From the NCBI GenBank assembly GCA_003645735.1, contig QNBQ01000175.1, positions 1-5,128 of the forward strand: 5,128 nucleotides of DNA. Direction: 5' to 3'. Shown in pieces: positions 1-4,577 of the stretch. The stretch is from Candidatus Poribacteria bacterium (GTDB lineage: Bacteria; Poribacteria; WGA-4E; B28-G17). The position numbers were made by a program, and so were the translations under genes. Below the pieces are notes generated by a model. That model made no database searches. It had not been told where the DNA came from and worked only from the letters and a program-made list of their open reading frames with translations. The stretch's first letter is position 1, and the number at the start of each line of letters is the position of its first letter.

Positions 1-540
1 ACCTGGAAGGAGCTGAAGCTCGTGGAGCGGGTGCTGAACGGGGAGACGGAGCTGCTCCCGGCGTTGCGCTGGATAGCGCTGCGCTACGAGAGCGTGGAGA
101 CGCGGGGGAAATACCTGAGGTGCTTGGCGGAGCTCGGGTGGGTGGAGGACTCCAGGGAGCTCACGAGGGAGCTCAAGAGGCGGGCGAGCGCGAAGTCAAA
201 GGTCGCCGTCGAGATCTCGGCCGGCCCGTGGAGGATCTTCGCGGGCCCGTTCCCCCGCGCCGTATACAACACGGACAAGTGGATCGCGTATCTCGTGAAC
301 CTCGACCGGATGGAGCTGAGGGAGGTTCTCGACGACGGCCTGTTCCTCAAGGCGCTCCTGTTCGAGGTGGCCGAGGGGAAGCGCAAGCCCTCGGAGATCC
401 CGGCGAGGAGGGTCACGAAGGTCGACGAGGGGCTGATGCTCAAGTGCGCGAGGTATTGGAAGCTGAAGCCGTTCGAGGAGCTCGCGTCGGTCCTCCTCCT
501 CAAGAGGAGGATGGACGATTTTTCCGAGGTGGGAAGATGA
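1..540 (+). CDS. Hypothetical protein, 5'-truncated by window edge
   Basis: The frame is open from base 1 to the TGA at 538-540, about 179 residues. A GTG at 22 could be a start, but the conserved start block seen before most other genes is absent there, so I infer that the gene begins left of the window. The N-terminal third is charged and helical; the middle (SAGPWRIFAGPFPRAVYN) is likely beta or loop, and the C-terminus is again helical (KPFEELASVLLLKRR). I do not recognise the family. Its last residues, DDFSEVGR, are encoded by the start block of the next gene, and its TGA overlaps the next ATG as ATGA, which suggests translational coupling. GC-rich codons and AGG-biased arginine match the neighbours. 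That it is a real gene is fairly sure; its function is unknown. Confidence 0.75.
   Translation, partial: TWKELKLVERVLNGETELLPALRWIALRYESVETRGKYLRCLAELGWVEDSRELTRELKRRASAKSKVAVEISAGPWRIFAGPFPRAVYNTDKWIAYLVNLDRMELREVLDDGLFLKALLFEVAEGKRKPSEIPARRVTKVDEGLMLKCARYWKLKPFEELASVLLLKRRMDDFSEVGR
518..534 (+). promoter_or_regulatory. Start-associated block, copy 1
   Basis: ATTTTTCCGAGGTGGGA lies 2 bases before the ATG at 537. GAGGTG is a Shine-Dalgarno site complementary to the 16S 3' end (CACCUC). This copy lies inside the coding end of the upstream gene. It fixes the start of the next gene at 537 although that frame is open much further left. Confidence 0.85.
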
Positions 541-860
541 GCTGCGAGGAGAGGATCGACGAGATGCTGAGGGAGAGGGTCGGGGAGTTCGAGGAGGCGC
601 TGGAGAGCGAGGACCCGGTCGAGTGGCTGGACGAGAACGCGCTGGCCCTCACCAGGCTGGAGGTCTACAGGTTAGAGTTATCGTGGGGAGGGCCGCAGGA
701 CTACTTCGAGTTCTTCTACGACCCGGAGGCTGAGGCGCTGGTGGACATCGCCTACCACTACCTCGACTGGTTCGACGGCGCCGTCAGGCGCGTGAAGCCC
801 GGGACGAGGGAGTGGGAGGTCTTGGAGAGGCTCTTCTACTCGGCGATCCTTATCGAGTGA
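537..860 (+). CDS. Hypothetical acidic protein, 107 aa
   Basis: The ATG at 537 follows start-block copy 1, and TGA ends at 860, giving 107 residues beginning MSCEERIDEML. The frame is open back to about 120, but that stretch translates to low-complexity Gly/Arg-rich sequence typical of a shadow frame, so 537 is the start. The protein is acidic: an N-terminal helix (about 3-32), then an aromatic-rich stretch (DYFEFFYDPEAEALVDIAYH, about 60-79) and a C-terminal helix ending in LFYSAILIE. There is no signal peptide, membrane segment or cysteine pair. I do not recognise it. It overlaps the upstream gene by 4 bases and lies 19 bases before the next ATG, so it is probably co-transcribed. Confidence 0.8.
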   Translation: MSCEERIDEMLRERVGEFEEALESEDPVEWLDENALALTRLEVYRLELSWGGPQDYFEFFYDPEAEALVDIAYHYLDWFDGAVRRVKPGTREWEVLERLFYSAILIE

Positions 861-863
861 ACC

Positions 864-878
864 ATTTTTCAGGTGGGA
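864..878 (+). promoter_or_regulatory. Start-associated block, copy 2
   Basis: ATTTTTCAGGTGGGA is a copy two bases shorter than the consensus between the T-run and AGGTGGG. It lies one base before the ATG at 880 and fills nearly the whole gap after the stop at 860. Confidence 0.8.
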
Positions 879-879
879 C

Positions 880-1182
880 ATGACCGACCTGGAGGACGTG
901 GTCAGGATCGTGGAGGAGATCTACGAGCTGAAGAGGGAGTTGCTCACGGGCAACCCCACCATCCAGGTGTATCTTGAGAGGGGCGTCATCATGGGATCGT
1001 CGATCGGCACGTGGCAGATCGCGGAGCTCGACGATCTGCTGGCCTCCTTGGGGAGGCAGATGACGAGGCTGAGGAGGCTGAAGGAGCTATTCTCGGAGTT
1101 CAGGAAATACAAGGAACTCGCCGCCGACCTGGTCGGCATCCTCAAGGCGATGGAGGAGTTCGAGAAGGTGAGGGAGCGATGA
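880..1182 (+). CDS. Hypothetical helical protein, 100 aa
   Basis: The ATG at 880 follows start-block copy 2 and TGA is at 1180-1182. The 100-residue product is almost wholly helical. Residues 1-25 form one amphipathic helix, a short loop holds TGNPTIQVY, and from about 48 a long Leu/Arg/Lys/Glu-rich helix (ASLGRQMTRLRRLKELFSEF) looks like a coiled coil running to the C-terminus. No catalytic or metal motif is visible. A small helical DNA-binding or structural role is possible, but nothing shows it. The TGA overlaps the next ATG (ATGA, 1179-1182), so the two genes are probably translationally coupled. I do not recognise the family. Confidence 0.8.
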   Translation: MTDLEDVVRIVEEIYELKRELLTGNPTIQVYLERGVIMGSSIGTWQIAELDDLLASLGRQMTRLRRLKELFSEFRKYKELAADLVGILKAMEEFEKVRER

Positions 1183-1688
1183 AGGAGCTCGCCGAGAAGA
1201 TGTTCAGGTTCGCCGCCATCCTGGCCCTCTTCGAGGGGAACGTGATAGAGCTGGCGCACCTGCTTGAGGGCTTGAGGTCTATAGCCGGCGCGGTCGTGGA
1301 CGGGCTTGAGATGAGGGTGCCGCTGGGGGAGCCGCTCCACCAAGAGGAGCCCGCCCTGTGCAAGCTGGCGCCCGGGATCTACGCCGCGGCGGAGGAGGTG
1401 GTCGAGGGGAACAACCACTTCCTCAGGATCAGGATCAGGTTCGACGACGACGAGATAGAGAGGGCGCTGAGGAAGAAGCACTCGGCGCTCGTCCTCGTCA
1501 AGGATTTCGCGGCGTTCAAGAAGCCCTTCCACGTCCTGTGGCTCATAATCAACCTGGACGAGGTCATGGAAAGGCTTGAGAAGATGGCCGACGAGCTCCC
1601 GAAGTTCAAGACCGTCGAGGACGTGGAGGCAGTCTTGAGGGACTTCGCCGGCACCCTCGCGATGCTGAGGGAGTGCGTGAAGAGCTGA
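1179..1688 (+). CDS. Hypothetical protein, 169 aa
   Basis: The ATG at 1179 overlaps the upstream TGA by 4 bases and is preceded by GAGAAGGTGAGGGAGCG, a degenerate relative of the start block without its T-run. The frame is open further left (to 1011), but that part lies in the shadow of the upstream gene. The product begins MKELAEKMFRFAAILALFEGN. The N-terminal 45 residues are a hydrophobic helical pair, residues about 75-110 are charged with mixed strand and helix (FLRIRIRFDDDEIERALRKK), and the C-terminus is helical. The first helix is mildly hydrophobic but carries charges, so I do not call it a membrane segment. The family is not recognised. It ends at 1688, 23 bases before the next ATG. 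Confidence 0.78.
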   Translation: MKELAEKMFRFAAILALFEGNVIELAHLLEGLRSIAGAVVDGLEMRVPLGEPLHQEEPALCKLAPGIYAAAEEVVEGNNHFLRIRIRFDDDEIERALRKKHSALVLVKDFAAFKKPFHVLWLIINLDEVMERLEKMADELPKFKTVEDVEAVLRDFAGTLAMLRECVKS

Positions 1689-1691
1689 GGC

Positions 1692-1709
1692 ATTTTTCGA
1701 GGTGGGGGA
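1692..1709 (+). promoter_or_regulatory. Start-associated block, copy 3
   Basis: ATTTTTCGAGGTGGGGGA lies between the stop at 1688 and the ATG at 1712. The block decides the start: the frame is open to 1673, but the T-run plus Shine-Dalgarno site points to 1712. Confidence 0.85.
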
Positions 1710-1711
1710 TC

Positions 1712-2245
1712 ATGCACCACTTCCCGAAGTTCTTGGTGAGGGCGGACAGCAAGGAGGAGGCCATCAGGTTGGTCGAGGACTTCCTCAGCTCCTACGTGCC
1801 GCACAAGATAGACTACTTCCTCATCCTGGACTCGGACAGGGTATCCGACCCGGTCATCTGGGCCAAGGAGGTCGGTGTAGAGAAGTTCATAGAGATCGTG
1901 GAGAAGAAGCTTGAGGGCGCGAGGAAGTTCGCCCTGGAGTCCCTGTTCGAGGCGCTGAAGATCTTGGAGGAGGTGAAGCCGGATCTGATGGCCTTCAAGA
2001 CCGGGCTGGACATGGGCGCCGCGGAGGATCTGCCGCCCGAGCTGTGCGACAAGCTGAGCTACGCGTCCTACCTCTTGGACGAGTGGAGCGACTGGTTCTG
2101 GGGTTCCCTCACGGGTTGCTATTTCTTCTTCTCCTACGAGGACGGCTCCATGGGCTCCGGCTACCACCTCCCGAAGGACTGGAAGGAGAGGGTGAGGGCC
2201 GAGCCCGAGAAGTATTGGCTGATAACGGCGGACTACCACACGTGA
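1712..2245 (+). CDS. Hypothetical protein, 177 aa
   Basis: Start-block copy 3 sets the ATG at 1712; TGA is at 2243-2245. The protein opens MHHFPKFLVRADSKEEAIRL, a strand followed by a helix with the feel of a small alpha/beta domain. An acidic loop and a long Lys/Glu helix follow (about 48-90, VGVEKFIEIVEKKLEGARKF). The C-terminal third is rich in aromatics (DEWSDWFWGSLTGCYFFFSY) and ends PEKYWLITADYHT. That aromatic cluster could be a buried core or a binding surface; it is not followed by positive charges as a membrane helix would be. There is no catalytic motif I can name, and I do not recognise the family. Spacing and codon use match its neighbours. Confidence 0.8.
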   Translation: MHHFPKFLVRADSKEEAIRLVEDFLSSYVPHKIDYFLILDSDRVSDPVIWAKEVGVEKFIEIVEKKLEGARKFALESLFEALKILEEVKPDLMAFKTGLDMGAAEDLPPELCDKLSYASYLLDEWSDWFWGSLTGCYFFFSYEDGSMGSGYHLPKDWKERVRAEPEKYWLITADYHT

Positions 2246-2251
2246 GGACGC

Positions 2252-2267
2252 ATTTTTCGAGGTGGGA
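2252..2267 (+). promoter_or_regulatory. Start-associated block, copy 4
   Basis: ATTTTTCGAGGTGGGA lies 2 bases before the ATG at 2270. This copy shows that the interrupted DUF932-like gene belongs to the same expression system as its neighbours. Confidence 0.85.
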
Positions 2268-2269
2268 GA

Positions 2270-2968
2270 ATGTTCGGGATTGAGAAGGTCTCGGAGGAGT
2301 GGATAGACTACGGCTTCAGGGAGCTCTACCTGACCTGGGACGGCGAGGCGATCCCGTGGAAGGCGATCGTGAGGGACGGGAGGCTCGTCCATATCGCCTC
2401 GAGGCAATATCGGCTCCTCCCGAACGAGGTCGCGCTGAAGGCGGCGGACAGGGTCGCCAAGGAGATCGGCGCCGAGAAGATCAGGGAGTTCCTCGACCCG
2501 TGCGGGAGGCTCTACGCCCTCTACGACATGAGGGTCGAGGCGGAGCCGATAAGGGGCGTGAAGACGAGGCTCGGCATCTACGTCTACAACTCCGTCGACG
2601 GCTCCCTCGCCTACGGCGCCAGCGTCCTCAGCATCCTCAGCCGCGGGAGCATGACCTTCTACGCCTTCATGCCCTACAGGTTCCTGGCGACCTACCTCTC
2701 GCCCGACGCGGCGGCGGCGATAGTCCGCGAGCCCCACAGGCCGGGGCTGGAGACCGACGTGGAGAAGATGGCCGAGAGGCTCAGGGGGCTGGTGAGGAGG
2801 GGGGAGGAGGCGCTCGGCGTCTACAGGCTCTGGTCGGAGATAGAGCTGGACAAGGACATCGCCGACGTGCTCTGGGACAGGCTCCCGAGGGCGTATCTCC
2901 CGCCCTACGTCAAGGCGCTGAGGGAGGGGGTCTCCCTGACCGAAAGGTATTTTATTGGGGCGGTTTGA
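2270..2968 (+). CDS. DUF932-like protein, N-terminal part, interrupted by insertion
   Basis: The ATG at 2270 follows start-block copy 4. The host-encoded part is codons 1-226 (to about 2947); then the frame runs into the inserted element, adds YFIGAV, and stops at TGA 2966-2968. Features resembling DUF932, a phage- and plasmid-borne family of unknown function, are RDGRLVHIASRQYRLLPNEV at about 35-54 and NSVDGS at 107-112 followed by a hydrophobic stretch. The match is by memory of the family pattern and not by alignment. The missing C-terminus is at 3662-3811 in the same frame; rejoined, the protein would be about 275 residues. Whether the stopped form is functional depends on whether the insert is removed from the RNA or whether the first 226 residues suffice. 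Confidence 0.7.
   Translation: MFGIEKVSEEWIDYGFRELYLTWDGEAIPWKAIVRDGRLVHIASRQYRLLPNEVALKAADRVAKEIGAEKIREFLDPCGRLYALYDMRVEAEPIRGVKTRLGIYVYNSVDGSLAYGASVLSILSRGSMTFYAFMPYRFLATYLSPDAAAAIVREPHRPGLETDVEKMAERLRGLVRRGEEALGVYRLWSEIELDKDIADVLWDRLPRAYLPPYVKALREGVSLTERYFIGAV
2946..2966 (+). repeat. Left terminal inverted repeat, 21 bp
   Basis: It starts GGTATTTTATT and ends GGGGCGGTTT, and is the exact reverse complement of 3638-3658. The match stops sharply at both ends: 2945 against 3659 and 2967 against 3637 do not pair. It contains the TATA-like TATTTTAT and, in the host frame, the premature TGA that begins at its last base. Confidence 0.95.
2948..2956 (+). promoter_or_regulatory. Probable TATA box for the nuclease gene, inside the terminal repeat
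   Basis: TATTTTATT is centred about 32 bases before the ATG at 2984, close to the distance expected for an archaeal leaderless or short-leader transcript. The preceding CGAAAG, which is host sequence up to 2945, resembles a purine-rich BRE. No Shine-Dalgarno site precedes 2984. Confidence 0.5.
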
Positions 2969-2983
2969 AACATCTCGATTGGG

Positions 2984-3652
2984 ATGCCAAGACCTAAAAA
3001 ACTCAACGTAAGCAAGGAAGAGCTAGAGCGTTTGTATTGGAAAGAGGGACTAACTCTTAAAGAGATTGCGAAGATGTTTGGTGTTGCCAAATCTACAGTC
3101 AGGGAGCATTTCTTGAGGTATGGCATAGAAGCTAGAAAAGGGATCATAAAGAGGTGCATTGATTGTGGCCGCGAATTTATAGTAAGGCCCAATAATACAT
3201 CTGCGAAACGTTGCTTGAATTGCAGACGCTTACTATACCGCAAAAAACAGGTGAGGCGTAGGAAGAAGTTGAAATCTCTTTGGGGATCTTTGGGTTCTTC
3301 TCGCAAATTAAGAAGGAAGGCCGTTGAAAAGTCGGAAAAAGTGGCTGTTGAAGCGTTAAAGAGGAATGGTTGGAACGTTGTCGTGAGGTTTACGAAGTTT
3401 TACCCGCAATTTCCCTTTGACATCTTAGCAGAAAAGGATGGCAAACGTTATTTAGTTCAAGTCACCCTTTGTTACCTAAACGCGAAAAATAAAAAACATA
3501 GAGAGCTGGCAAGAGCGTTGGGAATGAATTACGCGGTCGTCTTCGTATCTCCCAAGGACTTCAAGACGTATATAATCAAAGAGAAGAACACGGGCGCGAT
3601 AAGCTTAGAGGATATTAAAAACGCCATGACTCTAGAAAAACCGCCCCAATAA
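2984..3652 (+). CDS. HTH / C4-zinc / PD-(D/E)XK-like nuclease of the inserted element
   Basis: This 222-residue basic protein probably cuts or binds DNA for the element's mobility. Residues 12-48 are a helix-turn-helix (LTLKEIAKMFGVAKSTVREH). C58-x2-C61 and C77-x2-C80 form a zinc knuckle or ribbon, and 86-112 is a very basic linker. From 113 the pattern follows Holliday-resolvase-type PD-(D/E)XK nucleases: E118 in the first helix, D146 in FDILAEKDGK, then Q159-x-T161 thirteen residues after the Asp, the spacing of Hjc. The catalytic Glu and Lys are thus Gln and Thr, so activity is uncertain. Linking a HTH and zinc knuckle to a nuclease is typical of homing endonucleases. The last codons and TAA lie in the right terminal repeat. 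Its base composition and lack of a start block mark it as foreign. Confidence 0.75.
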   Translation: MPRPKKLNVSKEELERLYWKEGLTLKEIAKMFGVAKSTVREHFLRYGIEARKGIIKRCIDCGREFIVRPNNTSAKRCLNCRRLLYRKKQVRRRKKLKSLWGSLGSSRKLRRKAVEKSEKVAVEALKRNGWNVVVRFTKFYPQFPFDILAEKDGKRYLVQVTLCYLNAKNKKHRELARALGMNYAVVFVSPKDFKTYIIKEKNTGAISLEDIKNAMTLEKPPQ

Positions 3653-3658
3653 AATACC
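3638..3658 (-). repeat. Right terminal inverted repeat, 21 bp
   Basis: It starts AAACCGCCCC and ends AATAAAATACC, the exact reverse complement of 2946-2966. It encodes the last residues (KPPQ) and the TAA of the nuclease, so the repeat is under coding constraint on this side. In RNA the two repeats would form a 21-bp helix that brings the host-gene ends together. Confidence 0.95.
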
Positions 3659-3661
3659 CGG

Positions 3662-3811
3662 GAATTGGTGACGGTCTGGGACGCCTACGTGGACATCAGC
3701 CAGAAGATCTGGGTAGGGAGGAAGTCGGGGAAGGAGGCGACGATCGACCGGAAAGTGGAGCTTTATCGCATGTTGCACGCCGCCCTCCCCCAGCCGAGGG
3801 AGAGGCAGTGA
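3662..3811 (+). pseudogene. C-terminal part of the DUF932-like gene, separated by the insertion
   Basis: Beginning at 3662, 49 codons (ELVTVWDAYVDISQKIWVGR and onward) run in the same frame as the 2270 gene to TGA 3809-3811. The base composition returns to that of the host genes. The VWDAYVDISQKI stretch resembles the C-terminal helix of DUF932 proteins, which supports its being the missing end of the upstream gene. There is no start block and no good start codon with a Shine-Dalgarno site; GTG 3668 is the only early candidate. It is therefore probably expressed only as a spliced or rejoined product, or not at all. I label it a broken gene, but if the insert is an intron this is simply exon 2. 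Confidence 0.7.
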
Positions 3812-3957
3812 CCCTGAAGGCCAGGAGGTCTAGAATCTGCGTGGTCTGCGGGCGGGAGGCCCTCGACCCCGTGAGGTGCCCGTTCTGCGGCGCATGGGCC
3901 TGCAGAGGGCACCTGGCGAGGCACGTCGAGATCCACTACGTAAAAATAAGGCTCTGA
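3808..3957 (+). CDS. Small zinc-finger protein, B-box/AN1-like, 49 aa
   Basis: A GTG at 3808 overlaps the stop of the DUF932-like gene (GTGA), and TGA is at 3955-3957. The 49-residue basic protein is dominated by metal ligands: C11-x2-C14-x9-C24-x2-C27-x4-C32-x2-H35-x3-H39-x3-H43. Eight ligands in this order fit a cross-brace finger binding two zinc ions, as in the B-box and AN1 families; the spacing is closest to the B-box. The weak upstream site CCGAGGGAGAGGCA resembles the start block without its T-run. The overlap suggests translation coupled to the DUF932-like C-terminus, hence a shared function or at least shared expression. A role in protein or nucleic-acid binding is inferred from the fold only. 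No ATG is available, and the ligand pattern makes chance unlikely. Confidence 0.75.
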   Translation: MTLKARRSRICVVCGREALDPVRCPFCGAWACRGHLARHVEIHYVKIRL

Positions 3958-3960
3958 CCG

Positions 3961-3977
3961 ATTTTTCCGAGGTGGGA
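3961..3977 (+). promoter_or_regulatory. Start-associated block, copy 5
   Basis: ATTTTTCCGAGGTGGGA lies 2 bases before the ATG at 3980 and fills almost all of the gap after the zinc-finger gene. It is identical to copies 1 and 6 over 17 bases. Confidence 0.88.
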
Positions 3978-3979
3978 GC

Positions 3980-4258
3980 ATGAGCGAATTGAGGTTCCAA
4001 TACGGCGGCAAGGAATACGGCGTCGGAGACGAGATCGAGCTGTTTATGCATCTGTCGCCCGAGAAGGCCACCTACATCGCGAGGAGCGACGAGGGGGTCG
4101 TGATCTTCCCGGTCTACGGGTCGAGGATGATAGGCGAGATGATCGTCGGCGGCTGGAAGATCGTGAGCGTGAGGGCGAGGGTGGCCAGGGTAATCAAGAG
4201 GAACAACAAGTGCACGATCATAGTCAAGCCGCTGGAGTGGAGGGGGGTATATAAGTAG
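3980..4258 (+). CDS. Hypothetical beta-rich protein, 92 aa
   Basis: Start-block copy 5 sets the ATG at 3980; the stop is TAG 4256-4258. The product is short and alternates hydrophobic and polar residues over many stretches (LRFQYGGKEYGVGDEIELF, GVVIFPVYGS, KIVSVRARVARVIKR, KCTIIVKPLEW), suggesting a small beta-barrel such as an SH3- or OB-like fold. No catalytic motif or metal site is seen. The C-terminal half is basic, so nucleic-acid binding is possible but not shown. Its last codons run through a G-run and the TATA-like sequence that may serve the next gene. The family is not recognised. Confidence 0.8.
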   Translation: MSELRFQYGGKEYGVGDEIELFMHLSPEKATYIARSDEGVVIFPVYGSRMIGEMIVGGWKIVSVRARVARVIKRNNKCTIIVKPLEWRGVYK

Positions 4259-4270
4259 CCCCCCATTTTT
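4242..4270 (+). terminator. G6/C6 hairpin followed by T5, overlapping a TATA-like box
   Basis: Six Gs (4242-4247) and six Cs (4259-4264) can pair around an 11-base loop, and ATTTTT follows at 4265-4270, the layout of an intrinsic terminator. The loop holds TATATAAG (4248-4255), an excellent archaeal TATA box 30 or so bases before the ATG at 4284. Whether it terminates, starts or attenuates transcription cannot be told from the sequence. The T-run is also part of start-block copy 6. Confidence 0.4.
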
Positions 4271-4281
4271 CCGAGGTGGGA
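4265..4281 (+). promoter_or_regulatory. Start-associated block, copy 6
   Basis: ATTTTTCCGAGGTGGGA lies 2 bases before the ATG at 4284. It is identical to copies 1 and 5 and directly follows the C-run of the hairpin. Confidence 0.88.
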
Positions 4282-4283
4282 GC

Positions 4284-4550
4284 ATGGACCCGCTGACCCT
4301 CGTGGTCGAGTTCGGGATCGGCATCGCCCTCGGGTTCTTCCTCGGCTGGGTGGTGAGGAAGCTGTGGGTGGTCTTCGTGGGCCTGGGACTGGCCGCCCTG
4401 ATCGGCATCATCTTCTTGAACTACTCGATCCCCCAATACGTGGAGTGGGTGAGGACCTACGCCGGGCCCCTGATCGACCTGCTCCGCGAGCACGCCGCCG
4501 TCGCCGGGGGCGCCGTGATAGGGTTCCTGTTCGGTCTGACAAAGAAATAA
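4284..4550 (+). CDS. FUN14-like small membrane protein, 88 aa
   Basis: The ATG at 4284 follows start-block copy 6, and TAA is at 4548-4550. Two membrane helices are clear, at about 7-24 and 27-46, joined by the basic turn VVRKLW. An amphipathic stretch (about 52-69) and a third hydrophobic, Gly-rich segment (71-85, VAGGAVIGFLFGLTKK) follow. The order GFFLGWVVRKLW, then a hydrophobic helix, then a short linker and a final GF-x-FG-x-KK resembles archaeal FUN14-family proteins, which are small and of unknown function in archaea. I base this on the pattern only. It should sit in the host membrane; the alternative is a virus- or plasmid-specific membrane protein, such as a virion-membrane or holin-like protein. 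Confidence 0.8.
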   Translation: MDPLTLVVEFGIGIALGFFLGWVVRKLWVVFVGLGLAALIGIIFLNYSIPQYVEWVRTYAGPLIDLLREHAAVAGGAVIGFLFGLTKK

Positions 4551-4562
4551 ATTTGCGGAGGC

Positions 4563-4577
4563 ATTTTTCTAGGTGGG
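4563..4577 (+). promoter_or_regulatory. Start-associated block, copy 7
   Basis: ATTTTTCTAGGTGGG runs straight into ATG at 4578, with no spacer. AGGTG ends only 2 bases before the start codon, shorter than usual for a Shine-Dalgarno site. Confidence 0.8.

Larger units (their letters stand above)
2946..3658 (+). mobile_element. Insertion with perfect 21-bp terminal inverted repeats and a nuclease gene
   Basis: A 713-bp segment is bounded by perfect 21-bp inverted repeats and splits the DUF932-like gene. It is much poorer in GC than its host: 25 of 60 bases are G or C in 3001-3060, against 47 of 60 in 2701-2760. It holds a single gene in the same direction and same frame as the host gene. Deleting 714 bases (2946-3659, or the equivalent 2948-3661) joins GAAA to GGGAATTG and restores an open frame reading LTERELVTVW. 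No target duplication beyond an ambiguous GG is visible. There is no DDE, tyrosine or serine recombinase, so it is not a recognisable classical IS. It may be a homing-type element or an archaeal intron; see the findings. Confidence 0.8.

Noticed and set aside
120..536. N-terminal extension of the 107-residue protein back to 120
   Set aside because: The extension is Gly/Arg-rich shadow sequence of the first gene; start-block copy 1 places the start at 537.
1011..1178. Long upstream extension of the 169-residue protein
   Set aside because: It overlaps the 100-residue gene almost completely; the ATGA junction at 1179 is the natural start.
1421..1440. Short tandem AGGATC-like repeat
   Set aside because: Two to three units inside a coding region encoding RIRIRF; this is explained by amino-acid usage.
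1379..2737. 452-residue open frame on the - strand
   Set aside because: It spans four + strand genes whose starts are fixed by the conserved block. It is the mirror frame of GC-rich codons and translates to low-complexity Leu/Val/Arg/Glu-rich sequence without domains.
2299..2997. Second + strand frame of 232 codons across the DUF932-like gene
   Set aside because: It is a shadow frame: rich in Arg/Gly/Asp repeats, with no start block, and it crosses the element border.
2946..3658. Classical IS element or self-splicing group I/II intron
   Set aside because: No transposase or recombinase is encoded and no clear target duplication is present; I also see no group I core or group II domain V-like sequence. 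A covariance-model search would settle the intron part.
2270..3811. Intein in the DUF932-like protein
   Set aside because: The insert has stop codons in the host frame at both ends (TGA 2966, TAA 3650) and no intein splicing motifs, so it cannot be removed at the protein level.
3830..4493. Minus-strand frames over the zinc-finger to FUN14-like region
   Set aside because: Pro/Arg-rich shadow translations with no ribosome site; the + strand genes have convincing ligand patterns, membrane helices and start blocks.
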